A DNA stretch of 64,000 nucleotides from Yersinia proxima (GTDB lineage: Bacteria; Pseudomonadota; Gammaproteobacteria; Enterobacterales; Enterobacteriaceae), in contig NZ_CABHYG010000024.1 of the NCBI RefSeq assembly GCF_902170785.1, positions 1-64,000 of the forward strand, written 5' to 3'. A program made the translations under genes and the position numbers. A model generated the notes under the pieces. That model was not told the origin of the DNA and made no database searches. It saw only the letters and a list, made by a program, of their open reading frames with translations. Positions 1 to 9,365 of this stretch are shown here, piece by piece; within the stretch, counting starts at the first letter, position 1, and each line of letters starts with the position of its first letter.

Positions 1-90
1 TGCTATGTGTGAAATATAAAAAGCGATAGAAATAGTTTTTGCATGGAATTTAGTGTGAATTCTTGTGCGTGAAAAACTTAAATAAAAGAG

Positions 91-118
91 AAGGCTACCC
101 TGGCGGGTGGCCTTTTTT
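91..118 (+). terminator. Rho-independent terminator at left edge
   Basis: A GC-rich hairpin (AAGGC, ACCC, loop TGGC, GGGT, GCCTT) is followed by six T residues on the + strand. It would end transcripts entering from the left. In E. coli the rrnA ribosomal operon lies immediately upstream of mobB, so this may be the end of an rRNA operon, but no 5S sequence is visible in bases 1-90. Confidence 0.7.
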
Positions 119-121
119 GCT

Positions 122-649
122 TTATGGTTCAGATGGATTCATTTGAAGCCAGCTACAAATAAAATCTGCAATCTGCTCGGGTTGATTAATATCTAATTGC
201 TTCACAGTGGTGTCTAGCAGTTCGTCACTTGCCAAAGCAATAACATATTTATCAATCAAATCTGTGTAAGGCTTCCCTACCGCTCTTCTATAGAGGGCAA
301 TTTTATTGATTGGCTCATGTTTAAAACCCTCGACCAATATTAGGTCAATAGTTGAAGCATCTAACCTGCTGGCAAGATAATGCAGATCCAATGGTTTTTG
401 CTCCGGAGTTTCTGTCATTAACGCCCAACGGCAATCACTGGCAACCAGAGTCTGATGTGCACCCGCCTTACGCAGCTCATAACTATCCTTACCAGGCGTA
501 TCAATTTCCATATTGTGATGTGTATGTTTGATCAGACCTACCCGGATTTGTCGCTGTTGTAATAAAGGAATTAGGTTTTTGAGTAATGTTGTTTTTCCTG
601 TACCACTGTATGCAGCAATCCCTAACAGTGGTGGTGTTTTGCGGCTCAT
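122..649 (-). CDS. mobB: Molybdopterin-guanine dinucleotide biosynthesis adapter MobB
   Basis: This 175-residue protein carries a P-loop near the N terminus (GTGKTT, residues 16-21), followed by the MobB pattern of a KHTHH segment and a TPGKDSYELRKAGA stretch. MobB is a GTP-binding accessory protein that assists MobA in attaching GMP to molybdopterin, making the bis-MGD cofactor of molybdoenzymes such as nitrate and formate dehydrogenases. It acts in the cytoplasm and is not strictly essential. Its ATG overlaps the mobA stop by 4 bases (ATGA), so the two are translationally coupled in one operon. Length is normal for the family. Confidence 0.95.
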   Translation of the reverse strand: MSRKTPPLLGIAAYSGTGKTTLLKNLIPLLQQRQIRVGLIKHTHHNMEIDTPGKDSYELRKAGAHQTLVASDCRWALMTETPEQKPLDLHYLASRLDASTIDLILVEGFKHEPINKIALYRRAVGKPYTDLIDKYVIALASDELLDTTVKQLDINQPEQIADFICSWLQMNPSEP

Positions 650-1236
650 AATTCCCCTCTTCTACTCTGCTTCCATAAGTCACAGTCTGCGGGAGTATTT
701 AGGTTGCTGAATTGATCTCTTTGCCCACGGAATATTATGGGTTGAGCATTAACACTATCCAGAAATATCATTAGCTTGCGATCACCTTTCGCCAAATACT
801 CCGCGAGCAGTGATTTCAGGCTAATATGTATTAGCGCTAATGTCGGGTGTGCTCGCTCGCCATCGTGAACATAAGCCGCTAGTGCTTGCTGCTTTCCTTG
901 CCAAAGTTGAGATACTAAATTGCTTGGGAGAGCTGGAACGTCACAGGGAGCAAACACAACCCATTCAGTAGATGAATAGCTCAACCCTGCATGCATACCC
1001 GCCAATGGCCCAACAAAGCCGGTAATGATATCGCCAACGACAGGGATTCCACTTGCTTGATACAACTCTTGATTACGATTAGCATTAATAAGGAGATCGT
1101 TAACCTGAGGTTTTAATCTATCTATGACATATTGAAACAACGGTTTATCGTGAAGAAGAGTCAGTCCTTTATCATTGCCCCCCATTCGGGAAGAACGGCC
1201 TCCCGCAAGAACAACGCCTGTAATATTGGGCTGCAT
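646..1236 (-). CDS. mobA: Molybdenum cofactor guanylyltransferase MobA
   Basis: The protein has 196 residues and the nucleotidyltransferase signature LAGGRSSRMGG at residues 10-20, then DKG. MobA transfers GMP from GTP to Mo-molybdopterin to give the MGD cofactor. The frame stays open upstream to 1293, but I chose the ATG at 1236 because a GGAGTGA ribosome-binding site lies about six bases ahead of it, and because E. coli MobA starts at the equivalent place just before the LAGGRSSRMGG loop. It is the first gene of the mobA-mobB pair. Confidence 0.95.
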   Translation of the reverse strand: MQPNITGVVLAGGRSSRMGGNDKGLTLLHDKPLFQYVIDRLKPQVNDLLINANRNQELYQASGIPVVGDIITGFVGPLAGMHAGLSYSSTEWVVFAPCDVPALPSNLVSQLWQGKQQALAAYVHDGERAHPTLALIHISLKSLLAEYLAKGDRKLMIFLDSVNAQPIIFRGQRDQFSNLNTPADCDLWKQSRRGEL

Positions 1237-1389
1237 TTCTATCACTCCGTTGTATTCAATTGATAGGCGAATTGTATCTTTAAATCGTAGCATTGGTCAG
1301 GATTTACTTTTATTGACAATAGGCTATCTTTCCCTGTGTGAATATCCCTGTTACTTTGTCAGCATATTTTTAAATAGGATAAATTTGCT

Positions 1390-1659
1390 ATGAAATGTCA
1401 TCGTGTTAATGAACTTATAGAGCTTTTACATCCAGCCTGGCAGCAAGAACCTGATTTAAATCTGGTACAGTTTTTACAAAAGCTGTCAGATGAAGCTGGT
1501 TTTGAAGGTGAATTCTCGGATCTTACTGACGATATTCTTATTTATCATCTGAAAATGCGCGATTCAGCATCGACAGAAGCGATTCCTGGTCTGAAAAAAG
1601 ATTACGAAGAAGACTTTAAAACCGCAATATTGCGCGCACGTGGCATCATTAAAGATTAG
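1390..1659 (+). CDS. yihD: YihD family small protein
   Basis: This 89-residue acidic protein matches E. coli YihD across its length from memory (MKC start, [11 protein letters not shown] segment, [10 protein letters not shown] segment). It has no signal peptide or membrane segment and its function is unknown. An AGGAT ribosome-binding site sits about nine bases before the ATG. It diverges from mobA, as in E. coli, and lies upstream of srkA with a gap of about 90 bases. The conserved position suggests a housekeeping role, but none can be assigned from sequence. Confidence 0.92.
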   Translation: MKCHRVNELIELLHPAWQQEPDLNLVQFLQKLSDEAGFEGEFSDLTDDILIYHLKMRDSASTEAIPGLKKDYEEDFKTAILRARGIIKD

Positions 1660-1750
1660 TCACACTCCTTGTCTGCGTAGATAGGGGCTTTGATGATACT
1701 ATTTCTTATTCTCAGCGAGCCGCTGTCATTTATATAGACTGAATGTTGTT

Positions 1751-2737
1751 ATGAACAGCTCTGCTTTTAATTTCCAGACATTGTCTCCTGACCTGATTAT
1801 GGATGCCCTCGAAGGTGTGGAGTTGCGGGTAGATTCAGGTTTAACTGCACTCAATAGTTATGAAAACCGCGTTTATCAGTTTATGGATGAAGATCGTAAG
1901 CGATACGTGGTGAAATTCTACCGCCCTGAGCGCTGGAACAGCGAGCAAATTCTGGAAGAACATCAGTTCTCGCTTGATTTGGCCGAGTCTGAAATCCCGG
2001 TGATAGCCCCATTGCAGCTTGATGGGCGCACCTTGCATACCCATGGTGGTTTTTTCTTTACTGTTTTTCCGAGTGTTGGTGGGCGTCAGTATGAAATCGA
2101 TAACCTTGATCAATTAGAGTGGGTTGGGCGTTATCTAGGCCGAATTCACCAGGTGGGCAGTGACGCTCTGTTTGTCGCTCGCTCAACGATAGGGATTGAG
2201 GAGTATCTGACAGAACCACGCCAGTTGCTGGCCAGTAGCGAATTGGTGCCAGCAAAACAGCGGGATAAATTTCTGGCAGCAACTGACCTGCTGATTAGCA
2301 CCATCAAGCAGTATTGGCACACTGATTGGCAGTCATTGCGGTTACATGGTGATTGCCACCCAGGTAATATTTTGTGGCGTGATGGGCCGATGTTTGTCGA
2401 TTTGGATGATGCCAGAAATGGCCCGGCGGTTCAGGATCTTTGGATGTTGCTACATGGCGAGCGCCGCGAGCAATTGATCCAGTTAGATATCTTGTTAGAG
2501 GCTTATGGCGAGTTTGCTGATTTTGATCAGCGAGAACTTGCACTCATTGAACCGTTACGTGCGATGCGGATGGTTTATTACCTCGCATGGGTTGCCAGAC
2601 GTTGGCAGGACCCGGCGTTTCCTAAAAGTTTTCCGTGGATGGCGGAGTCTGATTTCTGGTTACAGCAGACTGCATCATTTACAGAACAGGTTAAGCTGTT
2701 GCAGGAACCCCCTTTGCAGCTGATGCCAATGTACTAA
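1751..2737 (+). CDS. srkA: Stress response kinase A (YihE/RdoA)
   Basis: A 328-residue choline-kinase-fold protein kinase, the same length as the E. coli protein. The catalytic loop HGDCHPGN (about residues 199-206, with Asp201) and the metal-binding FVDLDDA (around Asp217) are intact. SrkA phosphorylates Ser/Thr substrates and counters stress-induced cell death; in E. coli it is controlled by the Cpx envelope stress system together with dsbA. It is followed after 27 bases by dsbA, which suggests the same co-transcription. I did not find a convincing CpxR repeat upstream. Confidence 0.95.
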   Translation: MNSSAFNFQTLSPDLIMDALEGVELRVDSGLTALNSYENRVYQFMDEDRKRYVVKFYRPERWNSEQILEEHQFSLDLAESEIPVIAPLQLDGRTLHTHGGFFFTVFPSVGGRQYEIDNLDQLEWVGRYLGRIHQVGSDALFVARSTIGIEEYLTEPRQLLASSELVPAKQRDKFLAATDLLISTIKQYWHTDWQSLRLHGDCHPGNILWRDGPMFVDLDDARNGPAVQDLWMLLHGERREQLIQLDILLEAYGEFADFDQRELALIEPLRAMRMVYYLAWVARRWQDPAFPKSFPWMAESDFWLQQTASFTEQVKLLQEPPLQLMPMY

Positions 2738-2764
2738 AGCTAAGATAATGGAGATTGTTATAGT

Positions 2765-3388
2765 ATGAAAAATGTATGGTTAGCACTCGTTGGCATGGTG
2801 ATGGCATTCAGTGCATCGGCTGCACAATTTACTGATGGCACTCAGTACCAAACGTTAAACAAACCGGTAACCGGTGAGCCTCAGGTTTTAGAGTTTTTCT
2901 CTTTCTATTGCCCTCATTGCTACCAGTTTGAAGAGGTTTATCATGTTCCTCAGGCAGTAAAAAAAGCACTGCCAGAAGGGACTAAAATGACCCGTTACCA
3001 TGTTGAGTTCCTTGGCCCATTGGGCAAGCAACTGACTCAAGCATGGGCTGTTGCTATGGCGCTGGGTGTTGAAGAAAAAATCACACCGCTGATGTTTGAA
3101 GGTGTACAGAAAACACAAACTGTACAAACTCCGGATGATATCCGTAACGTCTTCATCAAAGCGGGTGTGAGTGGCGAAGACTATGATGCTGCATTAAACA
3201 GTTTTGTCGTTAAATCACTGGTTGTTCAGCAGCAAAAAGCCGCTGAAGATCTAGAATTACGTGGTGTGCCAGCGATGTTTGTTAATGGCAAATATATGAT
3301 TAAAAACGATGGCATGGATACCAGTTCAATGGATACCTATGTTAAACAGTATGCAGATGTCGTTAAGTTCCTGCTGACTCAGAAATAA
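2765..3388 (+). CDS. dsbA: Periplasmic thiol:disulfide oxidoreductase DsbA
   Basis: A 207-residue secreted thioredoxin-fold protein. Residues 1-19 form a signal peptide (cleavage expected after the ASA motif, giving a mature start AQF). The redox-active CPHC is at Cys49-Cys52 and the cis-proline loop RGVPAMF is present. DsbA donates disulfides to exported proteins and is reoxidised by DsbB. In Yersinia it is known to be needed for type III secretion components. It follows srkA closely and ends at a strong hairpin, so it is probably the last gene of a srkA-dsbA transcript. Confidence 0.97.
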   Translation: MKNVWLALVGMVMAFSASAAQFTDGTQYQTLNKPVTGEPQVLEFFSFYCPHCYQFEEVYHVPQAVKKALPEGTKMTRYHVEFLGPLGKQLTQAWAVAMALGVEEKITPLMFEGVQKTQTVQTPDDIRNVFIKAGVSGEDYDAALNSFVVKSLVVQQQKAAEDLELRGVPAMFVNGKYMIKNDGMDTSSMDTYVKQYADVVKFLLTQK

Positions 3389-3396
3389 TAGTATAA

Positions 3397-3430
3397 AAAG
3401 AGGGGCTGAATTTTATTAGCCCCTCTTTCA
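3397..3430 (+). terminator. dsbA terminator
   Basis: An AAAGAGGGGCT / AGCCCCTCTTT stem around a short AT loop, ending in TTT, lies eight bases after the dsbA stop. Confidence 0.85.
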
Positions 3431-3838
3431 GTTATCGAATATTTGCACACTTCAAATCTGTTTCTATCTCGCTATAAAAACATCGCATTATCTAATGTAA
3501 TAGCCATTTGAACGAGTGCCGACTTTTATTAGTCTTGATGTTGTTTTTGATTGATTTATCTATTTCAGTGATAGGTTACCATCAATATTTAAGGCACAAA
3601 AAGATAAAATAAGTTTGCGCGAAGGAATAAAAAATCTGTGTCGATAAATTTACAATAAGTAAAATCCACGGACCTTATGATAGTGACTGAATAAGTAATA
3701 TCCACAATTCAGATAACGAATTAATGACAATAAAATAAGAAATCAATAACTATAACTATATGATTATTAAGATATAAAATATTACTCTATAAAAAAACGG
3801 CAAAAAGATATAATCTGCTCATGCTTTTACTCACAAAG

Positions 3839-3847
3839 TTATCCACA
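3839..3847 (+). promoter_or_regulatory. Perfect DnaA box upstream of polA
   Basis: TTATCCACA, the consensus high-affinity DnaA box, lies about 130 bases before polA. A GATC-containing palindrome (GATCTTTAAGATC) begins seven bases after it. It is a single box rather than an origin-like array. Confidence 0.5.
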
Positions 3848-3899
3848 AGCTGGATCTTTAAGATCACAATGTAAAAATGCTCTCTTTCGCACAGGAATG

Positions 3900-3946
3900 G
3901 ACGCTAAGATTCGTCTCTTGCTGCTAGCTATGGCATTCTTAGCGTC
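3900..3946 (+). repeat. Inverted repeat in the polA leader
   Basis: GACGCTAAGA at 3900-3909 pairs perfectly with TCTTAGCGTC at 3937-3946. The 27-base loop carries a GCTAGC palindrome. In RNA this would form a stem-loop ending about 31 bases before the polA start; in DNA it could be a dimeric regulator site. I do not recognise it. Confidence 0.5.
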
Positions 3947-3977
3947 AGACCTTGCTGAATAAAGATGAAGAAACTCT

Positions 3978-6776
3978 ATGGCCCAGATTGCAGAAAACCC
4001 ATTAATCCTCGTAGACGGTTCCTCTTACCTCTATCGCGCCTACCATGCTTTTCCACCGCTAACCAACAGCAAAGGTGAGCCAACGGGGGCGATGTATGGC
4101 GTGTTGAACATGTTGCGCAGTCTGTTGCTGCAATACCGACCAAGCCATGTCGCTGTAGTTTTTGATGCCAAAGGTAAAACATTTCGCGATGAGCTTTTCG
4201 CGGAATATAAGTCTCATCGACCACCTATGCCCGATGATTTGCGGGCTCAAATTGAGCCGCTTCACCAAATGGTTAAAGCTATGGGGCTGCCTTTATTGGT
4301 TGTTTCCGGTGTAGAGGCTGACGATGTTATTGGTACTTTGGCACAAGAGGCTGAAAAAGCGGGTCATGCCGTATTAATCAGCACCGGTGATAAAGATATG
4401 GCGCAATTAGTTACGCCAAATATTACTCTTATCAATACAATGAATAACGCTATTTTAGGGCCACAGGAAGTGTGCGAAAAATATGGCGTTCCTCCTGAGC
4501 TGATTATTGATTTTCTCGCCCTGATGGGTGACTCCTCCGATAATATTCCGGGGGTTCCAGGTGTTGGTGAGAAAACAGCACAGGCTTTATTGCAAGGTCT
4601 GGGTGGATTGGACTCGTTATTTAGTAATTTGGATAAGATATCCACGCTGACATTCCGTGGTGCAAAAACGATGTCTGCTAAATTAGAGCAGAATAAAGAT
4701 GTTGCCTATCTCTCCTATAAATTAGCCACGATTAAAACGGATGTTGAGCTGGATATAACTTGTGATGAGTTGAACGTCTCAGCGCCGGATGATGATCAGT
4801 TACATCAATTATTCAGCCGTTATGAATTTAAGCGCTGGCTTGCAGATGTAGAAGCCGGTAAATGGCTGGATGGTAAAAAAGACAGGCCATCGGCACAAGT
4901 CAGTAATAAGGCTTTTGTCGCGACAGAACCTGCACCTGTGGCTGAAGTGACGGCTGTGCTCTCACAAGAAAATTATCAGACTATCTTGGATGAGAAATCT
5001 TTAAGCGATTGGATTGAGCGGCTTAAAAAGGCAGAGGTTTTCGCTTTTGATACTGAAACTGATGGGCTTGATACCCTCAGCAGTAATTTAATTGGCCTCT
5101 CTTTCGCAGTGGCACCGGGTGAAGCAGCTTATTTGCCATTAGCGCATGATTATTTGGATGCCCCTGCTCAGCTTGATAGGGATTGGGTTCTGGCCCAGCT
5201 TAAACCCTTGCTGGAAGATGATAAGGCCATGAAAGTCGGGCAGAATCTTAAGTTTGATCAAAGCATGTTGGTACGTTATGGCATTGATTTACGTGGTATT
5301 GCTTTTGATACCATGTTGGAATCTTATGTTTTAGACAGTGTTGCCGGCAGACATGATATGGATAGCCTGGCGGAACGTTATCTTAACCATAAGACCATTA
5401 CTTTCGAAGAGATCGCCGGTAAAGGTAAAAACCAACTCACCTTCAACCAAATTGCATTAGAGCAAGCTGGGCCTTATGCGGCAGAAGATGCTGACGTTAC
5501 CCTACAGTTGCACTTGGTGCTGTGGCCGAAGTTACAGCAAAGTGAAGGGCTCAAACGGGTATTCCAAGAAATTGAGATGCCGTTACTGCCAATTTTGTCC
5601 CGTATCGAGCGAACAGGTGTATTGATTGACCAGAATATATTGGCGGCGCATTCCAAAGAGCTGACTATTCGTCTTGATGAGTTGGAAAAACAAGCGCACG
5701 AATTGGCTGAAGAGCCTTTTAATCTTGCCTCGCCAAAGCAGTTACAGGTCATTTTGTATGAAAAACAAAAACTGCCGATCTTGAAGAAAACCCCTGGCGG
5801 CGCGGCTTCAACTAACGAAGAGGTGCTGGCCGAGTTGGCGCTGGATTACCCTCTGCCGAAGGTTATTCTTGAGTATCGGGGTTTAGCTAAGCTGAAAAGT
5901 ACCTATACCGATAAACTGCCGTTGATGATTAATCCGGTTTCCGGGCGAGTTCATACCTCTTATCATCAGGCTGTAACTGCCACCGGGCGTTTATCTTCCC
6001 GTGATCCTAACTTGCAAAACATTCCGGTGCGAAATGAAGAGGGGCGTCGTATACGTCAGGCCTTTATTGCGCCAGAAGGTTACCGCATCATGGCGGCAGA
6101 CTACTCCCAGATTGAGCTGCGTATCATGGCTCATTTGTCGCAGGATAAGGGGCTATTGGCGGCATTTGCCGCAGGAAAGGATATTCACCGCGCAACAGCG
6201 GCTGAAGTGTTCGGTTTACCTCTTGAAAAGGTCACTAATGAACAGCGCCGTAGTGCGAAAGCCATCAACTTTGGTCTGATTTATGGCATGAGTGCATTTG
6301 GTTTGGCGCGGCAACTGAATATTCCTCGTGGAGAAGCTCAGCGCTATATGGATCTCTATTTTGAGCGCTATCCGGGCGTGTTGGAATATATGGAGCGCAC
6401 TCGCAAACAAGCCGCTGAACAAGGTTATGTCACGACCCTGGATGGCCGTCGTCTCTATTTGCCTGATATTCACTCACGTAATGCAACTCGTCGTAAAGCG
6501 GCTGAACGTGAAGCTATCAATGCGCCGATGCAAGGGACCGCCGCTGATATTATTAAGCGTGCAATGATTGCGGTGGATGCCTGGTTACAGCAAGAAGCTG
6601 AGCCTCTGGTGCGGGTCATCATGCAAGTACACGATGAATTAGTCTTTGAAGTGCATGAGAGTGTATTGGAAAGCGCCGAACAGAAGATCCGAGAACTGAT
6701 GGAACAAAGCATGCAACTGGCTGTGCCATTAAAAGTTGATGTCGGTGTGGGTTATAACTGGGATCAAGCTCATTAG
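3978..6776 (+). CDS. polA: DNA polymerase I
   Basis: A 932-residue enzyme with the full three-domain plan: an N-terminal 5'-3' flap nuclease (residues about 1-320, [12 protein letters not shown] start and [18 protein letters not shown] helix-hairpin-helix), a 3'-5' proofreading exonuclease (DTET from Asp358), and the polymerase with motif A DYSQIELR (Asp708), the O-helix [14 protein letters not shown] and motif [10 protein letters not shown] (Asp886). It removes Okazaki primers and fills repair gaps. It is transcribed alone, with the Spot 42 RNA gene downstream. Nothing looks damaged. Confidence 0.98.
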   Translation: MAQIAENPLILVDGSSYLYRAYHAFPPLTNSKGEPTGAMYGVLNMLRSLLLQYRPSHVAVVFDAKGKTFRDELFAEYKSHRPPMPDDLRAQIEPLHQMVKAMGLPLLVVSGVEADDVIGTLAQEAEKAGHAVLISTGDKDMAQLVTPNITLINTMNNAILGPQEVCEKYGVPPELIIDFLALMGDSSDNIPGVPGVGEKTAQALLQGLGGLDSLFSNLDKISTLTFRGAKTMSAKLEQNKDVAYLSYKLATIKTDVELDITCDELNVSAPDDDQLHQLFSRYEFKRWLADVEAGKWLDGKKDRPSAQVSNKAFVATEPAPVAEVTAVLSQENYQTILDEKSLSDWIERLKKAEVFAFDTETDGLDTLSSNLIGLSFAVAPGEAAYLPLAHDYLDAPAQLDRDWVLAQLKPLLEDDKAMKVGQNLKFDQSMLVRYGIDLRGIAFDTMLESYVLDSVAGRHDMDSLAERYLNHKTITFEEIAGKGKNQLTFNQIALEQAGPYAAEDADVTLQLHLVLWPKLQQSEGLKRVFQEIEMPLLPILSRIERTGVLIDQNILAAHSKELTIRLDELEKQAHELAEEPFNLASPKQLQVILYEKQKLPILKKTPGGAASTNEEVLAELALDYPLPKVILEYRGLAKLKSTYTDKLPLMINPVSGRVHTSYHQAVTATGRLSSRDPNLQNIPVRNEEGRRIRQAFIAPEGYRIMAADYSQIELRIMAHLSQDKGLLAAFAAGKDIHRATAAEVFGLPLEKVTNEQRRSAKAINFGLIYGMSAFGLARQLNIPRGEAQRYMDLYFERYPGVLEYMERTRKQAAEQGYVTTLDGRRLYLPDIHSRNATRRKAAEREAINAPMQGTAADIIKRAMIAVDAWLQQEAEPLVRVIMQVHDELVFEVHESVLESAEQKIRELMEQSMQLAVPLKVDVGVGYNWDQAH

Positions 6777-6934
6777 TTGTATGGGTAAGTGGTGATAAAT
6801 AAAGCATTTTATGTAATTAAGCTACATTTAGGCACGATAATGCGGGGATGAAGTGCGCTGAATCGTGACAATTTGTGTAACTATACAACAAAAAATTCTT
6901 TTGCCCTGCGAAAAAATGATGTAGAGTTACAGAT

Positions 6935-7042
6935 GTAGGGTACAGAGGTAAGATGTTCTATCTTTCAGACCTTTTACTTCACGTAATCGGATTTGGCTGT
7001 ATATTAGCCGCCCCAGTCATTTATTGACTGGGGCGTTTTTTA
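6935..7042 (+). ncRNA. spf: Spot 42 small RNA
   Basis: The sequence from GTAGGGTACAGAGG to the GCCCCAGTC / GACTGGGGC terminator with its T run closely matches E. coli Spot 42, including the unstructured mRNA-pairing segments and the position between polA and engB. Spot 42 is an Hfq-dependent RNA that represses galK and many catabolic genes when glucose is present. A TAGAGT -10 element precedes the start. An imperfect CRP-like site (TTGTGT...ACAACA, about 6873-6890) fits the known repression by cAMP-CRP; that last point is inference. Confidence 0.95.
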
Positions 7043-7160
7043 TTGGGTCTTTGTCAGAAAATAAGCCAGAAAATGGGCGAAATATTGACTGGTAGAAAAG
7101 CGTCGTTGGGGGGTTACCGCAAAGAATTGCCGAGGGATATGACTGTCACTACTGAAGTAA

Positions 7161-7176
7161 CAGCCCTTACGGGCTG
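7161..7176 (-). terminator. Hairpin downstream of engB
   Basis: CAGCCC-TTAC-GGGCTG forms a short perfect hairpin just beyond the engB stop on the minus strand. The T tract is weak, so termination efficiency is uncertain. Confidence 0.4.
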
Positions 7177-7190
7177 CAAATGGCAACAGG

Positions 7191-7841
7191 CTATTCGCCT
7201 TCTTCGTCATACTCGTCAATCATGACTTCCGGCGGGATCTCGCTGAACCAGGTATCCAGTTTTTCACGCAATTTATCGACACCAATCTTTTTCAATGATG
7301 AGAACGCTTCAACCTGAATATCACCCATAAATGGGATGATAGCTTCCCGCACCATGTTCAGTTGGGCTTTGCGAGCGCCAGATGCCAGCTTATCTGCTTT
7401 GGTTAGTAACAGTAGAACTGGAGTTCCGACGGCGACTGCCCAGGTAATCATCTGCTGATCTAAATCTTTTAGCGGATGACGAATATCCATTAACACAACT
7501 AATCCTTTCAGGCAGTTACGTTTCTGTAAATATTCTCCTAGTGCGCGTTGCCACTTGAGTTTCATCTCTTCCGGGACTTCGGCATAGCCATAACCCGGTA
7601 AGTCGACCAAACGCACACCCTCAACCACTTCAAATAAGTTAATCAGCTGAGTACGGCCGGGTGTTTTACTGGTTCTGGCCAAACTTTTCTGACCAGTTAA
7701 TGTATTGAGAGCACTCGATTTGCCTGCATTTGAGCGGCCAGCAAATGCCACTTCAATACCTTCATCACGTGGCAGATGGCGAATATCCGGAGCACTGATG
7801 ACGAAGTGAGTCATGTGATAGTTAAAATTTCTGATAGTCAA
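7191..7841 (-). CDS. engB: Ribosome biogenesis GTPase EngB (YihA/YsxC)
   Basis: A 216-residue small GTPase of the TrmE-Era-EngA-EngB group. G1 is GRSNAGKSS (residues 35-43), the switch segment is [13 protein letters not shown]3 is DLPGYGYA and G4 is TKADKL. The family is needed for late assembly of the 50S ribosomal subunit and is usually essential. The tail is acidic. It is convergent with Spot 42, and the CsrC RNA gene lies behind it, matching the E. coli arrangement. Confidence 0.96.
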   Translation of the reverse strand: MTIRNFNYHMTHFVISAPDIRHLPRDEGIEVAFAGRSNAGKSSALNTLTGQKSLARTSKTPGRTQLINLFEVVEGVRLVDLPGYGYAEVPEEMKLKWQRALGEYLQKRNCLKGLVVLMDIRHPLKDLDQQMITWAVAVGTPVLLLLTKADKLASGARKAQLNMVREAIIPFMGDIQVEAFSSLKKIGVDKLREKLDTWFSEIPPEVMIDEYDEEGE

Positions 7842-7917
7842 AATTTGTCGTCTCCGTGAGAGATAGCTTACATGCAGCGATTATAACTGCATCGGGCCGA
7901 AAAAAGGGGGTTTATCT

Positions 7918-7975
7918 TTTATCCCTTTCTACCTGAAGTTGTAGAGGCCGAAGTTGTAGAGGGTTCGCGGCGCAC
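7918..7975. repeat. Degenerate ERIC-like fragment
   Basis: ATCCCTTTCTACCTGAAGTT resembles the end of the ERIC elements at 14861 and 17182, and the GAAGTTGTAGAGG unit occurs twice. No internal ERIC palindrome follows, so this is at most a remnant. Confidence 0.3.
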
Positions 7976-8177
7976 TCTGATCTGTTTTTTTCCGTGAAAT
8001 TGCAATTTTTGTGAGTTGGCGGTCATTGTCGGAAAAACTAATCGCTTATCATTGAATGATTGTTAAGAAAAACTTTATTAATAATAGGCTACACTTATCA
8101 GCGGTTAATTTGTTTTTATGATTATTTTTTTGAATAAAAACAAATGACTATTTTTTGTAAGCCATGGTTTTTAACAG

Positions 8178-8472
8178 TGCGGGATGTACTGGCAAGGAGC
8201 GTAATCACTTAGGAAGAGTGGGTTATGCTTAAGGAATGTAATGGATATACTGTGAGCCAGGGATGATACAGGGAGCTTATATAAAAGGATGTTTATGGAC
8301 ACAGGCCGGAGTGCTGGGTGAGTCACCTTCAGGGTTGGGGGGATGGCAAGGATGGCGAATTGCAGTAGGGAGAAACCGGGACGTTATATCAGTGCAGGGA
8401 ATGCACAGTAAGGATATCCTTCCGCAGAAGGTGCGAAAAAAGGCGACAGGTTAATCTGCCGCCTTTTTTCTT
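8178..8472 (+). ncRNA. csrC: CsrC regulatory RNA
   Basis: The engB-yihI position, a terminator almost identical to that of E. coli CsrC (AAAAAAGGCGACAG ... CTG(C/T)CGCC followed by a T run), and about sixteen GGA motifs in roughly 240 bases identify CsrC. Many GGAs sit in loops such as CAGGGATG and AAGGATG. CsrC sequesters the translational regulator CsrA, which in Yersinia affects virulence and motility regulators. The 3' end is secure at about 8470; the 5' end is an estimate (first GGA at about 8181). An open frame inside it is not a gene. Confidence 0.88.
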
Positions 8473-8503
8473 TCTCTTCTTTCTGCTAGATTCCGGCCCA
8501 ATC

Positions 8504-8579
8504 CTATACTCAATAAATTTCAAGATGCAGGAAAGCGGCAAGTAAGAGCATCTGCAACTTGGAAGATGACGGGTATATA
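8504..8579. repeat. Short (internally deleted) ERIC element
   Basis: Seventy-six bases with ERIC-like ends (CTATACTC ... TTCAAGATGCAGG at one side, GCATCTGCAACTTGGAAGATGACGGGTATA at the other) but without the central palindrome. It separates the CsrC terminator from the yihI leader. Confidence 0.55.
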
Positions 8580-8616
8580 CTCAATCCGATCCCATACTCA
8601 TTTAAGAGCACAGGTT

Positions 8617-9183
8617 ATGAAGCAACCAAATAAAGCACCACGCGCTGACCGTGCGGCCCCGAAAGGCACCGCAACGCCAAAGCGTCATAAAAAAACCCGT
8701 GTAGAGCTTGATATTGAAGCCCGCGAGCGCAAACGTCAGAAGAGACACAGTGGCAATCGCTCAGGGGCGAGAACCAATGTTGAGGGTAGTAATAAAACGG
8801 GGTCAACTCAGGCTCAAGAGAAAGATCCGCGTATTGGCAGCAAAGTGCCTGTACCTCTGGTGGTCGAGAGCAAGGCAAAAGCGAAGCCAACCACTAAGCC
8901 AGTGGCCAAAGTTGAAGCTAAGCCACGCCTGACGCCGGAAGAAGAGCTAACCAAGCTGGAAAACGATGAGCGTTTGGATGCATTGCTGGACAGACTCGAT
9001 AACGACGAAGTATTGAGCAAAGAAGATCAGGCTTATGTTGATCTGACGTTAGATCGTATCGATGCCCTGATGGAACAATTAGGCATTGAACTGGGTGACG
9101 ACGAAGATGATGAAGAGCGCGAAGAAAAGCCGGAAGACATCTTAAAATTACTGAAGAGCGGTAATCCAAAAGATACATTTTAA
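8617..9183 (+). CDS. yihI: Der GTPase-activating protein YihI
   Basis: A 188-residue protein with a very basic N-terminal half (Lys/Arg/Ala-rich, KRHKKTR motif) and an acidic C terminus ([14 protein letters not shown]), the typical YihI charge split. YihI stimulates the GTPase Der (EngA) and so modulates 50S ribosome maturation. The frame opens at 8566, but the ATG at 8617 ([11 protein letters not shown]) matches the conserved family start. The lysine-rich linker is somewhat longer than I recall for E. coli. It is followed after three bases by a small ORF and then hemN. Confidence 0.9.
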   Translation: MKQPNKAPRADRAAPKGTATPKRHKKTRVELDIEARERKRQKRHSGNRSGARTNVEGSNKTGSTQAQEKDPRIGSKVPVPLVVESKAKAKPTTKPVAKVEAKPRLTPEEELTKLENDERLDALLDRLDNDEVLSKEDQAYVDLTLDRIDALMEQLGIELGDDEDDEEREEKPEDILKLLKSGNPKDTF

Positions 9184-9186
9184 TCC

Positions 9187-9363
9187 ATGCAGTGGGTGAT
9201 CCCGATAATAGCCCTACTACTTACATGTTATCTATTGTGGTTATTGGGTAAACTATGGCGGCTGTCGCAACGAAGAAAACAGTTGCGCAGCGCTTCTGCG
9301 GCCAGACAACGAAAACATCTGCCCCTTAACCGGCCCGGTAAGCGAAAATATCGGAAGGAATGA
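9187..9363 (+). CDS. Small membrane protein with arginine-rich tail
   Basis: This 58-residue ORF begins three bases after the yihI stop and ends at a TGA overlapping an ATG (ATGA) just before hemN. Residues 3-23 form a strongly hydrophobic helix (VIPIIALLLTCYLLWLLGKLW). The rest is very basic (RLSQRRKQLRSAS, RQRKH, GKRKYRKE). Such a layout predicts a single-pass inner-membrane protein with a positively charged cytoplasmic tail. I do not recognise a family with certainty; it may relate to short DUF2489-like proteins found beside yihI in other gamma-proteobacteria. Its tight packing suggests it is really translated. Confidence 0.65.
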   Translation: MQWVIPIIALLLTCYLLWLLGKLWRLSQRRKQLRSASAARQRKHLPLNRPGKRKYRKE

Positions 9364-9365
9364 AC

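Larger units (their letters stand above)
3431..3977. other. AT-rich intergenic region before polA
   Basis: No gene is visible in these 547 bases. In E. coli yihF and yihG lie between dsbA and polA; they are absent here. The region contains a perfect DnaA box (3839-3847) and, in the polA leader, a 10-base perfect inverted repeat (3900-3909 with 3937-3946). Confidence 0.6.

Noticed and set aside
1-121. Expected end of a 5S rRNA gene at the left edge
   Set aside because: The E. coli neighbour of mobB is rrnA, but no 5S sequence is visible; only a terminator-like hairpin is present.
3431-3977. Possible replication origin before polA
   Set aside because: Only one perfect DnaA box, no box array or 13-mers, and the flanking genes are not those of enterobacterial oriC (mnmG/mioC).
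8263-8454. 63-residue open frame on the + strand
   Set aside because: It lies within the CsrC RNA, is full of GGA-derived Gly/Arg codons and has no recognisable domain.
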